Positions 9,646-19,600 of a DNA stretch of 64,000 bases are shown in pieces. Positions within the stretch are counted from its first letter, which is position 1. Each line of letters opens with the position of its first letter. Made by a program: the position numbers and the translations under genes. The notes under the pieces are model-generated. The model worked only from the letters and a program-made list of their open reading frames with translations, did not search any database and was not told the DNA's origin. The DNA is from Prorocentrum cordatum. Its lineage: Eukaryota; Sar; Dinophyceae; Prorocentrales; Prorocentraceae. The DNA lies in contig CAUYUJ010014762.1 of the NCBI GenBank assembly GCA_963575745.1, positions 214,793-278,792 on the forward strand. The letters run 5' to 3'.

Positions 9646-9835
9646 GGTCGTTGAAAGTCTGTACCTTGGGATACCCAGGTCCCACTCTAGCTTAGGCGCC
9701 TTCCTACTTCAAGAATCGAGTGGTTTTCCCTCCCTCCTTCCTCTTCAGGGGGTGTGCGGAAACCCAACCTGCTTCCAACGCCTTTCTACTTCATGCTGTT
9801 GCCCACTTCTTTCGACCGACGCGTACTACCGATAA

Positions 9836-10516
9836 CGCTACCCTTGTTGCCACGGCCGGATTCGCGTCGAAATTCTGGTCAAGACGCACCGTTGGAGAGG
9901 TCTGGGGATCATCGGTATCGGTCCTCAACGGGGGATTCACGTCGAGGCGTTCTGGCGCGGCTCGAACAGCTGGCGCGTCTGGACCCCAGGAGGGGTCTCG
10001 GGGGCCCCTGATGAGTGGGCTTTGGTCAGCTGGCCGAGGTACTCCAGGGATGACGTCATGATGAAGTTGGACGGCTTCCACTCTGAGGTTTTCAGCGCGA
10101 ACTGGGCGGACTACCTCTACCTGGTCTACAACGTGCCCTTCTGGGAGGCCGAGGCGGAGAGGCTGACGAGCTGCGTGCAGCCGTACCTCCACGAGGCGGC
10201 CGTGGGGGCGAAGTTCAAGGAGGTCCAAGAAATGATGGACGTCCTGTACGCTTGCGAGGACGTGCGTGACCACATCAACGAGCTGTGTGAGATGGGCACC
10301 CGTGCTTCTGGCTTCATGGGCACGGGCTGGCAGGCCGAGGAGAAGGTCGAGAACATGGACGAGAACGCCAAGCACTGCGCGGCAGCGTACGACAAGCTGC
10401 TGGAGAAGCACCCCACCTTCAAGCCGAAGATCGAGCAAACCCTCGGCCACGGCCTCGCCATCCTCCGCTCCAAGCACAAGTTCAAGTGGGGCAGCATGCA
10501 CCGCTACTTCTTCTGA
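9836..10516 (+). CDS. Unrecognised protein, 3' exon with stop
   Basis: The frame is open from 9836 to the TGA at 10514. The part from about 9860 has the look of real dinoflagellate coding sequence: strong G/C in third positions, no low-complexity runs and mixed residue use. Examples are GIHVEAFW, SANWADYLYLVYNVPFW, MMDVLYACEDVRDHINELCEMG and the C-terminal KFKWGSMHRYFF. The first in-frame ATG is at 10058 (GATGACGTCATGATG). It would give 152 residues, but good coding character starts upstream, so this is more likely a terminal exon of a spliced gene. A pyrimidine tract ending in TTCAG at about 9748 is a possible acceptor, although an in-frame stop at 9833 then needs explaining. I recognise no domain. 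The mix of charged helices and aromatic residues suggests a soluble, largely helical protein. The stop is certain, the start is not. Confidence 0.6.
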   Translation, partial: RYPCCHGRIRVEILVKTHRWRGLGIIGIGPQRGIHVEAFWRGSNSWRVWTPGGVSGAPDEWALVSWPRYSRDDVMMKLDGFHSEVFSANWADYLYLVYNVPFWEAEAERLTSCVQPYLHEAAVGAKFKEVQEMMDVLYACEDVRDHINELCEMGTRASGFMGTGWQAEEKVENMDENAKHCAAAYDKLLEKHPTFKPKIEQTLGHGLAILRSKHKFKWGSMHRYFF

Positions 10517-11339
10517 GCTGCTTGCCAGCGCCCTCCTGCTGGTGCCGCTGTCCTCCCCGGAGGAGAAGGGCTTTGACACGCCAGTGGACTAGCATGCGCG
10601 TTTTGACCGAGTCGGGTTCTTGGCAGATCGTGACATGACAACGTGGGCCTGTCTGAACGCGCTGCTTATGAAGCACACGGCGCCGCAATCGGTGGCACCG
10701 CGTGCCCCGAAAGTTTTTGAGGCTGGGCTGTAGCAGTTCGCTTCTGCTCCGCATGGGCACCTCCTGCAGGCTTCTCTCGTAAGCTGCGTCTCGCAGAAGC
10801 AGCATCCTGAGAGCGGCCTCCCGTTTCGGTGGGCCCCTGCCGGGACAGGGCCGCAGTCTGTGATGGTTTAACCCTCCGATCGACTTCTTCGCGGCTCTCT
10901 GCAAGCAGTCACGGTAACGCGATCATCTCTCATCCCCCGTCCTCCCATTTCCCCCACCTTCGCACTGCCCCTCCCCATCTTCATCCTCATACACCTCCTC
11001 CCTGGTCGGTCGGTCGGAGCCTACAGGCAGTCGGCACCGCCGCCTATCCTGAGCGCAAGGGGCAAAGAGCAAGGAAAAGCGGGATATCAAAAGAGCAGCA
11101 AGAAAGGCGAAACCGAGAAAGGAGACGTGTGCCCAGGCTCACCCCCTCCCGAACCCGCAGTAGTCTCGTCAATGGACAGAGGTGTCACTGGCGCGAGATT
11201 ATCCGCCTCCCCTTCCTCTCCTCTTCGTCGTACTTCTCCCCCTCATCCTCCTCTCCCTGATGATCCTCCGACAGCTTACTCAAGAGGCTTACGCCATTCC
11301 GCCGACTCTCAGGAGAGGGATGAAGTCAAGGGGTGATGC
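10517..11339. other. 3' flank and intergenic sequence
   Basis: No poly(A) signal of the animal type is evident, as usual for dinoflagellates. Pyrimidine-rich patches at 10930-11000 and 11205-11265. No second gene supported. Confidence 0.4.
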
Positions 11340-11795
11340 CTTCGGGGGACTCTTTGAAAGGGCCTCTTGGGGGCCTCTTCGGGTCCCTTGGGAGTTTCTT
11401 GGAGGCGTGCTGGCTGTGTCGCGGGTCCTCTTGGGGCGGGGGGCTCAGAATGGCAGTCGAGTTACCTCTCTTGGGCCCCTCTTAGGCCCCTGTTGGGGCT
11501 CTCTTGGTCCATCTTGGGCGCCTCGTGGGCCATCTTGGGACCCTCTTCGGCCGTCTTGGGGCCCTGGGGGCTTCTTGGGCCGTCGTGGAGCGATCTTTGG
11601 GGCCTCTTGAGCCGTCTTGGACGCTGTTAAGACTAGAAAGGCGAACATGCTCCAAGGATGCGCTTTCCCAGTGTATTTTGAGGATTCTTGCTTCTTGGGC
11701 TCTGGGGGCGTCTTGGAGCCCTCTTGGGGCGTCTCTGAGGTCGCGCTTGGCCAGTCTGGAGGCCACTCGTGGTCGTCTTCGAGATCTCGGCGTGC
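11340..11795. repeat. Degenerate CTTGGG minisatellite (complement of CCAAGACGGCCC type)
   Basis: Irregular units such as GGGCCTCTTGGG, CCGTCTTGGGG, CCATCTTGGG every 10-25 bases. The reverse-complement form follows several PPR arrays (26460, 27580, 30165, 31935, 32400), and the same orientation returns at 34990-35330. Confidence 0.8.
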
Positions 11796-11854
11796 GGGAG
11801 CCCGGCCTGAGCCATCCTCCATTGCATCTTGGGCATCCTGGAGGCCACGGAGCG

Positions 11855-12034
11855 TACAGTCGGGGCGCTAAACAAGGAACCCTTTTCGTTGGGGAGGGGC
11901 TCCGTGTTCCTTAGTTGTTTCGCAGTTTGCCTTAGGTTTTCCTTAGGTTTTCCATGGGAAATCGAAGTTCAATGTGTGGAGAAAAGGGGCATCGTTCCTT
12001 ATTTAGGGTTCCTTAGGTCAACGCCCCGACTGTA
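11855..12034 (+). mobile_element. MITE family TACAGTCGGGGC, copy 2 (complete)
   Basis: 180 bases from TACAGTCGGGGC to GCCCCGACTGTA: perfect 12-base TIRs, with AAGGAACCC paired further inside. Starting and ending with TA fits a TA target duplication around CAGTCGGGGC...GCCCCGACTG, the Tc1/mariner pattern. Confidence 0.95.
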
Positions 12035-12269
12035 GCTTGGGGGGCTCCGGAGGCCCCCGGGATGCGTTGACGAGCTCGTCCCCCCCCCCCCTTCCCCTGG
12101 CCTCACAAGGCCCAGAGGGCCCCAGGGGCTCAAAAACATTTCGTGAAGAGCTGCGGGCACCTCCGGCCAGGAGCACCTGCAGCGACCCCTTACAGGAGTC
12201 GGGCCTTCTCGAAGGGCTCGGGATGCCTCCAGCCTCGTGAAGCATGTTCTCCCCCACTGCCCCCCTCTC

Positions 12270-12419
12270 GGCATCGCTCGGACGTGTGCATTTTCCTTTC
12301 GGTGAGGACCATCGAGGAGCATCCTTGATCATCTGATCGAGGAGCATCCTTGATCATTTGGCGAAAAAACCACGCACGAAACCGATAAAAACACTGGGAA
12401 TGGACGCCCGAGCGATGGC
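12270..12419. mobile_element. MITE family GGCATCGCTCGGACGT, copy 1
   Basis: The left end GGCATCGCTCGGACGT is inverted at the right as ACGCCCGAGCGATGGC. Interior CCACGCACGAAACCGA and ACACTGGGAATGGACG match copy 2 at 59595-59719. A 23-base internal duplication (TCGAGGAGCATCCTTGATCA) makes this copy longer. Confidence 0.85.
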
Positions 12420-12550
12420 GAGAGGAGGCCCCCTGTGGCCCAAGCAGTGGGCGAGGACGGGTGCCCGCTGCTTCGCCCCCCATCCCCCACAGTCAACCCG
12501 CATAGGAAGCATGGGCAGCCTTCCCAAGGGCACCCTTGCATCCTTTCAGG

Positions 12551-12775
12551 GCCCCGAATCATCAGGGGTAACTCCGGTCAGGGATAACTCGGGTTCGTTT
12601 TTCGGGAATCCAAACCCGAGTTACCCTGGACCCGAGTTACCCCGGATAACTCGGGCGTCCAGAGCCCCGAATCATCAGTGGTAACTCGGGTCAGGGCTAA
12701 CTCGGGTTCCTTTTTCGGGAATCCAAACCCGAGTTACCCCGGACCCGAGTTACCCCGGATAACTCGGGCGCCCAA
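12551..12775. repeat. 113-bp tandem duplication built of TAACTCGGG palindromes
   Basis: Units begin GCCCCGAATCATCAG at 12551 and 12664. Within each, TAACTCGGGT and its complement ACCCGAGTTA alternate, giving several possible hairpins, with GTTTTTCGGGAATCC between. Confidence 0.9.
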
Positions 12776-12866
12776 TCCTCGCCTCCTCGGCCTGTCCTCA
12801 GCGACGTCCGCTGGCCAGCCTCGCCCGAAAAACGTCAGCATCGCCTTCAAGGCCCTTGCCTTACTG

Positions 12867-13030
12867 TACAGTCGGCCCAGATGAGTGGGTCGACCCTGCC
12901 AGACCAAGGGTACCCTTGTGTCCTGCGTCTCGCGTCCCACGCTTCCTGCATTCCTGTGGCACTGTGGCCCTCGGGAGGGTCTTGTGTCCGCTCGGGTGTC
13001 CTGTCCAATCGAGTCCGACTGCACTGGTTG
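12867..13030. mobile_element. TIR-like repeat (TACAGTCGGCCC...CCGACTGCA), uninterrupted copy
   Basis: Begins GTACAGTCGGCCCAG and ends GTCCGACTGCAC. Homologous to about 59924-60258, where a TACAGTCGGGGC MITE has inserted. The corresponding point here (12957-12960, CATTCCTGTGGCA) is uninterrupted. Confidence 0.7.
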
Positions 13031-13421
13031 ACTGTATCGCCTCCCCGTCAACGGGTTCCTGTACAAGGCGTTCCTTTGCAAGCACGTCGTTTTCGGCACC
13101 GCCTGATCCCGAGGCTTTGCCTCCTCCTGGCCTTGCCGTGAGGCCGCGCTCCTTCTGCCCCCCCCTCTTCGTTGATTCAAGCTTCGCGCGGCCCGCTCGG
13201 CTTCGACCGGAAGAGGTGCGCTCTCGACCTGCGAATCAAACATTGCATCGCCTCCCCGTCGAGCAACGCCCTTCGATGCCCGGCTTCCCCCCCTCTCGTT
13301 GGACTGCGCCTCCTCGCCCCGCGGCGGCGGCCGGAGCCCGGCGCGCGCCTGCCGCCTGTGGGCCGAGCGCGCAGAGAGTGCGGCTTGCCGCCCGCAGGGC
13401 CGGCAGCCGCATCCCAGCCTT

Positions 13422-13654
13422 GCGTCGGGCCTGTCCCTCTGCAGGGGGGGAAATTCAAACGTGGCCCCAAGAATAAGGGTAATTAGGGGGATCTTCGACG
13501 AAAAATCAAAAAATACCCCAAACATTTTTCAAAAAGGTTATAATAGATTGGGAAAATAGTCCCCAGACTTTTCTTGGAGCATTTTTGGATTATTTTGGAG
13601 GTATTTTTCATTTTTCGTCGCAAATCCTCCTGTAGGGGGACACGCCCGACTTAA
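13422..13654. mobile_element. MITE family AAGTCGGGC-TGTCCC-CTACAGG, copy 1
   Basis: Left GCGTCGGGCCTGTCCCTCTG with CAGGGGGGAAATT, right CCTCCTGTAGGGGGACACGC and CCGACTTAA, inverted to each other. The AT-rich interior contrasts sharply with the surroundings. A second right end of the family (CGGCCTGTGGGGGGACAGGC, CCGACCTAA) follows at about 13740-13776. Confidence 0.8.
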
Positions 13655-13904
13655 TAGTAGGGGGATAATGTTTTTGTAGGTTTTGTGTTTCCCCCAATAT
13701 TTGATTAGTTGTCTTGGACTATTTTCGATTTTCCCTCGAACATCGGCCTGTGGGGGGACAGGCCCGACCTAATCCTAGCCGTGCGGAAGGGGCGGAATGG
13801 GCCTCACCACCACGTGCTCGTTGTCGCCAGTGTTCTCTTCCACGCTCTGCACCCTCTCCCCTCGGCGGCGGGCGAGGGGGGGAGCGAAAAGGAGAAGGCC
13901 CTCT

Positions 13905-14050
13905 TTCAGAAGGCGGCGGGGCTTCTCAGAAGCCCTCCGGCCTTCTGAGAAGTTTCCTGCGTTTTCGGGGAAGGCTCAGAAAATGTTTCGGGAAGCCTGA
14001 GGACTTCCGAGCCTTCTCAGAAGGCCCGCCCCATAAGGCCCGCTCCCTCT
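13905..14050. repeat. Dispersed repeat with TTCTCAGAAG palindromes, copy 1
   Basis: GGCTTCTCAGAAGCC, CCTTCTGAGAAG, GGGGAAGGCTCAG and CCTTCTCAGAAGGCCCGCCCC. A related block occurs at 62428-62552 with the same TTCGGGG and CCCGCCCC ending. Confidence 0.6.
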
Positions 14051-14359
14051 CATTCCCCCCCCCCCCGCATCGCCGCCGAACCAGGGCAAACGCCGAATCG
14101 GACGCGATGGGTTTTCCGTGGGGTTTGCCGCGGTGCCGGCTGCGTGTCTCTGGGGCGCGGGGCGAAGGGCTTTCCCTGGGTTTGCGGTGCTGTCGGCTTC
14201 TTACATCCGGGTGCGTCAAGAACAAGTGGCGCGACGACACATGCCCGTCGTCGCCAATTTCCTGCTCCACGCCCTCGGTCTTCTCTTCACTCACGCGCCC
14301 GTCAGAAATCACGGCGTTACCAGCACGTTGCCCTGCACAGCTAGCGCCCTCGGCGCGGC

Positions 14360-14612
14360 GCGGGTCGCCCAGAAGGAGGGGGAGGAGGAGGACAAGGAGG
14401 AGGAGGAGGAGGAGGAGGAGGAGGGCCGAGGAGGGAGGAGGAGGAGGGAGGAGGAGAAGGAGGAGGAGGGAGGAGGAGGAGGGAGGGGAGGAGGAGGAGG
14501 AGGAGGAGGAGGAGGAGGAGGAGGAGAACGGGGAGAGGAGACAGGAGACAGGAGAGGAGAGAGGATGAGGAGAGAGGAGAGAGTAGAGAGGAGACAGGAG
14601 GGAGGAGGAGGA
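14360..14612. repeat. (GGA)n microsatellite
   Basis: Purine-only GGA/GAG triplets with GGAGACAGGAGAGGAGA variants, joined directly to the GAC satellite. Confidence 0.9.
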
Positions 14613-14619
14613 GGACAAC

Positions 14620-14987
14620 TTGGACGAGGACGAGAACGCCGACGACGACGACGACGACGACGAGGAAGATGGCGACGTCGCCCTCGGAAAGGCCATCCCC
14701 GGGGGCGCGAAGATGGTCGCGACTCGCCCGCCGCGGCCCCGCCTGGAGAGCCGCCCCTCTTGCGAGGACGCGGCGATGCCGGCGCACCGTGGGGCGCGCG
14801 GCGCGCGGATGGGGGGGGGCCCCGGGGGCGCTCCGCCCCTGGTGCCCGCTGCCCGGGCATGCGCCGGCTTCGCGCTGCTCCTCGGCTCGGGCAGTCTGCC
14901 CCGCCCTCGGCGCCCCTCCTCGGCGAGCGAGGACGACGCCGCCGACAGGGACGACGAGGACGACGAGGACGACGACAACGACGACGA

Positions 14988-15018
<31 letters not shown>

Positions 15019-15528
15019 TTGGTCGACCTGAAAGATGCCGACGACATGGACTTGGACGACGTCGACGACGACTGCGACGACGACGAAGGCGCCGCCGACG
15101 GCGAGGACGACGGCGACGTGGACAACATCCGCGACGACTACGACGACGACGGCGACGACGACTTGGACAACGACGCCGACGACGACGACGACCTGGACGA
15201 CAACGACGACAATGACTCGGACGACATGGACGAAGCTGGCGGCGAGGACAACGACGACTACGACAACGACCACGACGACGGCGAGGACAACGACCTGGAC
15301 GACGACGGCGCCGTCGACGATGAGTACGACGAGGACGACGACGACATCGACATGGACGACCTGGACGACTCCGACGACATGGACGAGGACGACGTCGACG
15401 AAGACTACGGAGACGACGACGACGTCGGCGACGTGGACGACTTCGACGACGAGTTGGACGACGACGACGACAAGACCGACAACGACGACGACAACCACGA
15501 CGACGACGACGGCGAGGACGGCGACCTG

Positions 15529-15561
<33 letters not shown>

Positions 15562-16586
15562 CACGACGGTGACCTGGACAGCGTTGGCGACGCCGACGAC
15601 GAGGACGACGATGACGAGGACGACGACGACGACGACGATTACGACGACGACGGCGACGAGGAGTTGCACGACTACAACGACCACCTGGACGACGACGCCG
15701 ACGACGACGACGAGGACGACTACGACTACGAAAACGACACTTACCTTGACAGCGACGACGACGACAACGACGACGACGACGTGGACGTCGACGACGTCGA
15801 CGAGGACAGCGATGACAACAAAGACCTGGACGACGACGACGACGACTTGGACAACGACTTGGACGACGACGACGAGGACGATGATGACGTCGACGACGAC
15901 GATAACGACCTGGACGACCAGGATAATGTCGACGCCGACTACGACGACGACGACGTTGCACGCACGCGTTGCTTCGCCTCTAGCCCCCTTTGCCCCCTTC
16001 CGGCGATGGCCGAGGACGACGACGAACGCATTGTCGAGACTGCGGCGACGAAGAGGAGGGCGACAACGACGACGATATCGACGACCAGGACGACGACGAA
16101 GATGTCGACGACGACGACGACGAGGACGACGTCGACGACTTGGACGATGACGAGGACGACGTCGACGACGACGGCGACAACGACCTGGACGACCTGGACC
16201 ACGCCGACGACAAGGACTTTGACGACGTCGACTGGGACGACGACGACAACGACGGCGACGTGGACGACATCCATGACGACGACGACATTGACGACAACGA
16301 CGACGACGATGACCTGGACGACGATCACGACCTGGACGAAGTGGACGACGCCGACGACGATGAGTACGACGTCGACGACTACGACGACGACGACGTGGAC
16401 GACGACCTGGACGTTGACGACGACGACGACAACGACCTCGACGACCTGTACGACGCCGACGATCTGGACGAGGACGACGTCGACGACGACTACGACGACG
16501 ACGCCGCCGGCGGCAACGTCTACGACAACTTGGACGACGTCGACGATGACTACGTCGAGGACGATGACGAAGACGACGACGACGAG

Positions 16587-16617
<31 letters not shown>

Positions 16618-17760
16618 ATGACCCGGACGAGGACGACGACGACGATGACCTGGACGACGACGACGACGACATCGACCTTGACGACGTGGACGACGCCGAA
16701 GCTGACGAGGACGTCGACGACGACTACGACGACGTCGACATCTTCGACGTCGAGTTGTTGGACGACGACGATGATCACAACCTGGACGACGACGCCGACG
16801 ATCTGGACGAGGACGACTACGACGACGACACTGACGACGACAACGACGACGACGACGTGGACGACGGCGATCACGAGGACAACGACGACAACTATGACCT
16901 GGACGACGACGACGACGGCGGCGACGACACGACTTGGACGACGACGACGACGAAGACGACGACCCCGACGACGAACATGATCACGACGACGGCGACCTGG
17001 ACGACGACGATGACAGCATCGACCTTGACGACGTGGACGACACCGACAACGACGACGTGGACGTCGACTACGACGAGGACGACAACGACCACCTGGACGG
17101 CGAAGCCGACGACGAAGAGGACGACATCGACGACGACTGACAATCACGGCGACGACGCGATGACGACGACGACGACGCTGACGACGACGTCGACGAGGCC
17201 AAGTCGATGACAGTGACCTGGACGACTTGAACGACGACGGCGACGACTTTGACGACGACGACTTGGACGACCACGACGACGATGACGACGATAACGACGA
17301 CGAGCACGACGACGACGACGACGAGGACGACGTCTATGGCAACTTCGACGACGACGACGACAACGACCTGGACGTTCTGGATGATGGCGACGCCGACTAC
17401 GACGACGACGACGCTGCCCGCACGCGTTGCTTCGCCTCAAGCCCCCTTCGCCCCTTTGGACGAGGACAGAGGACGACGACGAAGTTGGGTCGTCGATGGC
17501 GACGACGGCGAGGACGATAACGATGACTTTGACGACGACGGCGACGATGGTGACGACGACGACGACGACGACGACGAGGAGATGGACGACGACGACGACG
17601 ACCACGACGACGACAACGACCACGACGACGACGACGACGGCCTCGACGACGACAACGACGACGACGATAACTCCGACGTCGTCGACGACGACGAGGACGA
17701 GGACGACTACGACGACAACGACCTGGACGACAACAACGATCTGAATGACGACGACGACGC
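14620..17760. repeat. 3-kb (GAC)n satellite reading as poly-Asp
   Basis: Imperfect GAC triplets with few T on this strand. Units such as GACGACCTGGACGACGAC recur irregularly. A non-repetitive spacer CGCACGCGTTGCTTCGCCTC occurs at 15961 and again at 17419, 1458 bases apart in the same context, showing higher-order duplication. Non-GAC sequence at 14670-14930 sits inside. Open frames of hundreds of codons (Asp/Glu/Asn/Leu/Val/Tyr on +; Arg, Val or Ser rich on the others) exist in every frame. The Asp frame shifts near 16050, so I treat the block as a satellite rather than a gene. Confidence 0.9.
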
Positions 17761-17899
17761 CCTTTGCACGGTTTCCCATGGGTTCGTACCCCCCATGCGC
17801 AGGACGACTGGGAGTGCGACGACTCGGGGGGGGACATCGGCGAGGTGCGCGTGCCGCGTCATTCCCCTCTGCAAGAGGTTTCCCCTCTCTTCGGCCTGG

Positions 17900-18850
17900 G
17901 CCGCTTCGGGGCTGTCCTCCTTCCTCCGCACTCCTGGTTCCTCCTCGCATCTCGGTCCTCGCTTCTCTCCTCCTTCCACTGCCCTCCTTCCCTCCTCCTC
18001 ATCTCCTCCCTCTCTCTTCCGTTTCTCCTCCTCCTTCTTGTCCCTCTTTCTTCTTCTTGTTTTTTTATCCCTCCTTATCTCCTCCTATCTCTCCTCCTCC
18101 TCCTCCTCCTTCTTTCCCTTTCCTTCTTCCTCTCTCCTCATTTCCTCCTTCTTCTCGAATCCTCTTCTCCTCGGCATTCTTCCTCCGCCACCTCAGTCTT
18201 CCCGCCGCTGCCGCCGCCTCCGGCGCGCCGGCAACTCATTATCCTCCTCGCCTTCCTCCTGCCTCCTCCTCCCTCCTCTTCCCCCTGGTTACAGTGCTGT
18301 CCCCTGTTCAGAGAGCAGAGAAGGACGGCGTTATAGTTTTCGATTGACTCGGACGGAGCCACCTCATGTTCGTGATGATGCCAGTGCTGCATCAGCCACT
18401 TTATAAAAGGCCCTCCCGAGAGCTGGCTGCATTTTGGGAGGACTCCGCGAACTTAGTTATTCACGCGTTCTTCCTTTCTTTTCGGTCCTCCATTTTCTTC
18501 TCATCATCCTTTCCACGTCTTGTCTCCTCATTCATCCCTCCTCCTTCCTCCACTGTCCTCCTTATGTTTCTTCCTGTTTCTTTCTATCCACACACTTCTT
18601 TTATCGCCCTGCTCCTCCTCCAACCTCCTACTTCCATCCTCCTCTTTCCCTCCTCCTCCTCATGCTCTTCCCCCTCGTGCTCCTCCTCCTCCTCTCGCTT
18701 CCTCCTCCTGCTCCTCCTCCTCGCCCTCCTCTTCCTCCGCCTCATATTCCTCCTTTTCCTTCTCCTCCTCTTTTCCTCATCCTCCTCCTTTTCCTCCTTC
18801 TGATTATCCTCCTCTTTCTCCTCCTCTTTCTCCTCCTCTCTCCCTTCTGT
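17900..18850. repeat. CTC/TCC-rich low-complexity tract
   Basis: Pyrimidine-rich CTCCTC, TTCCTC and TCTCTC stretches with a short ordinary segment at 18290-18440. No gene supported. Confidence 0.8.
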
Positions 18851-18968
18851 CAGGCTAAAGATGTAAGGGTCGCGAATGAACCGAGGGCTTACCGCTATTC
18901 CGCGGCTGATCTCCAAATTCCGTCCCGCGCTGATTGATTGGTCTGGCGTTTTTGCTCGAAGGCACAGT

Positions 18969-19600
18969 ATGGCTAGGGAATGGGCAAAGTGGCGTATGAG
19001 CAGCCGAGCTGAGGACGAAATGCTGGGTCGGTTGTGCTGCAAGGGCTGCAAGGACTACCAGGGACAACGCTGCTGGAACCCTGGGTCGTCCGACAAGTGC
19101 ACGCGCTGTAAGATCCACGAGGCTGAGAGCTTCGGGGGCAACCGCTTTGGCAGGGAGCCGTCCAACACGGCCCCACGTACCATGGTGAACCAGCTCCAGA
19201 GCGAGAGCGGAAAACCTAAAACGCAGTTCTATGCGGGGCAGCGCAAGAGTTCCAGCAACAGCGAGGACATGCACATCGACGACAGTGAAGGAGGCAGCGA
19301 CGGAGCAAGCGGCACCCCTCCCGGTCGAACTGAGCGCAAGATAGCCGACATTCTCACGCGTGAAACCAATTTCCTTTTCTTTCTCCAGCCACGCGAAGGA
19401 GGGAAGCTTATGGGGAACAGATCGCGAAGTTGAGAAACGAGCTGGACGGCCTTCGACGGAAGCTACACGACGCACAGCTATTGGGCGCGGAGCTTCGGAC
19501 CGCCACGCTTGAGGTCAAGCGCTTCGAGACCACGCCCGCGAAGCAGGTGGATCCCGTCGAGTACTACCTTTCAAGGTCGAGCAGGCGGTCATGGAGCTGG
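18969..19600 (+). pseudogene. Cys-rich and coiled-coil segment, probably a retroelement ORF1 remnant
   Basis: From the ATG at 18969 the frame runs MAREWAKWRMSS, then a Cys/His-rich stretch (LCCKGCKDYQGQRCWNP, DKCTRCKIHE) resembling a small zinc finger. A polar Ser/Asp-rich linker follows and the frame stops at 19431. The +1 frame from about 19400 continues as a heptad-like helix (KLRNELDGLRRKLHDAQLL). Either one base is missing or a small intron ends at the CTTTCTCCAG acceptor at 19389. Decayed endonuclease-like sequence follows at 20.9 kb. This order (zinc finger, coiled coil, endonuclease) resembles dinoflagellate LINE-like elements. I do not recognise the family with certainty; a host gene exon is the alternative. 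Confidence 0.45.

Noticed and set aside
14309-15961. Long Arg-, Val- and Ser-rich open frames on the minus strand over the GAC satellite
   Set aside because: They are complement frames of (GAC)n (GTC, TCG, CGT) and exist in every phase; no other coding signal.
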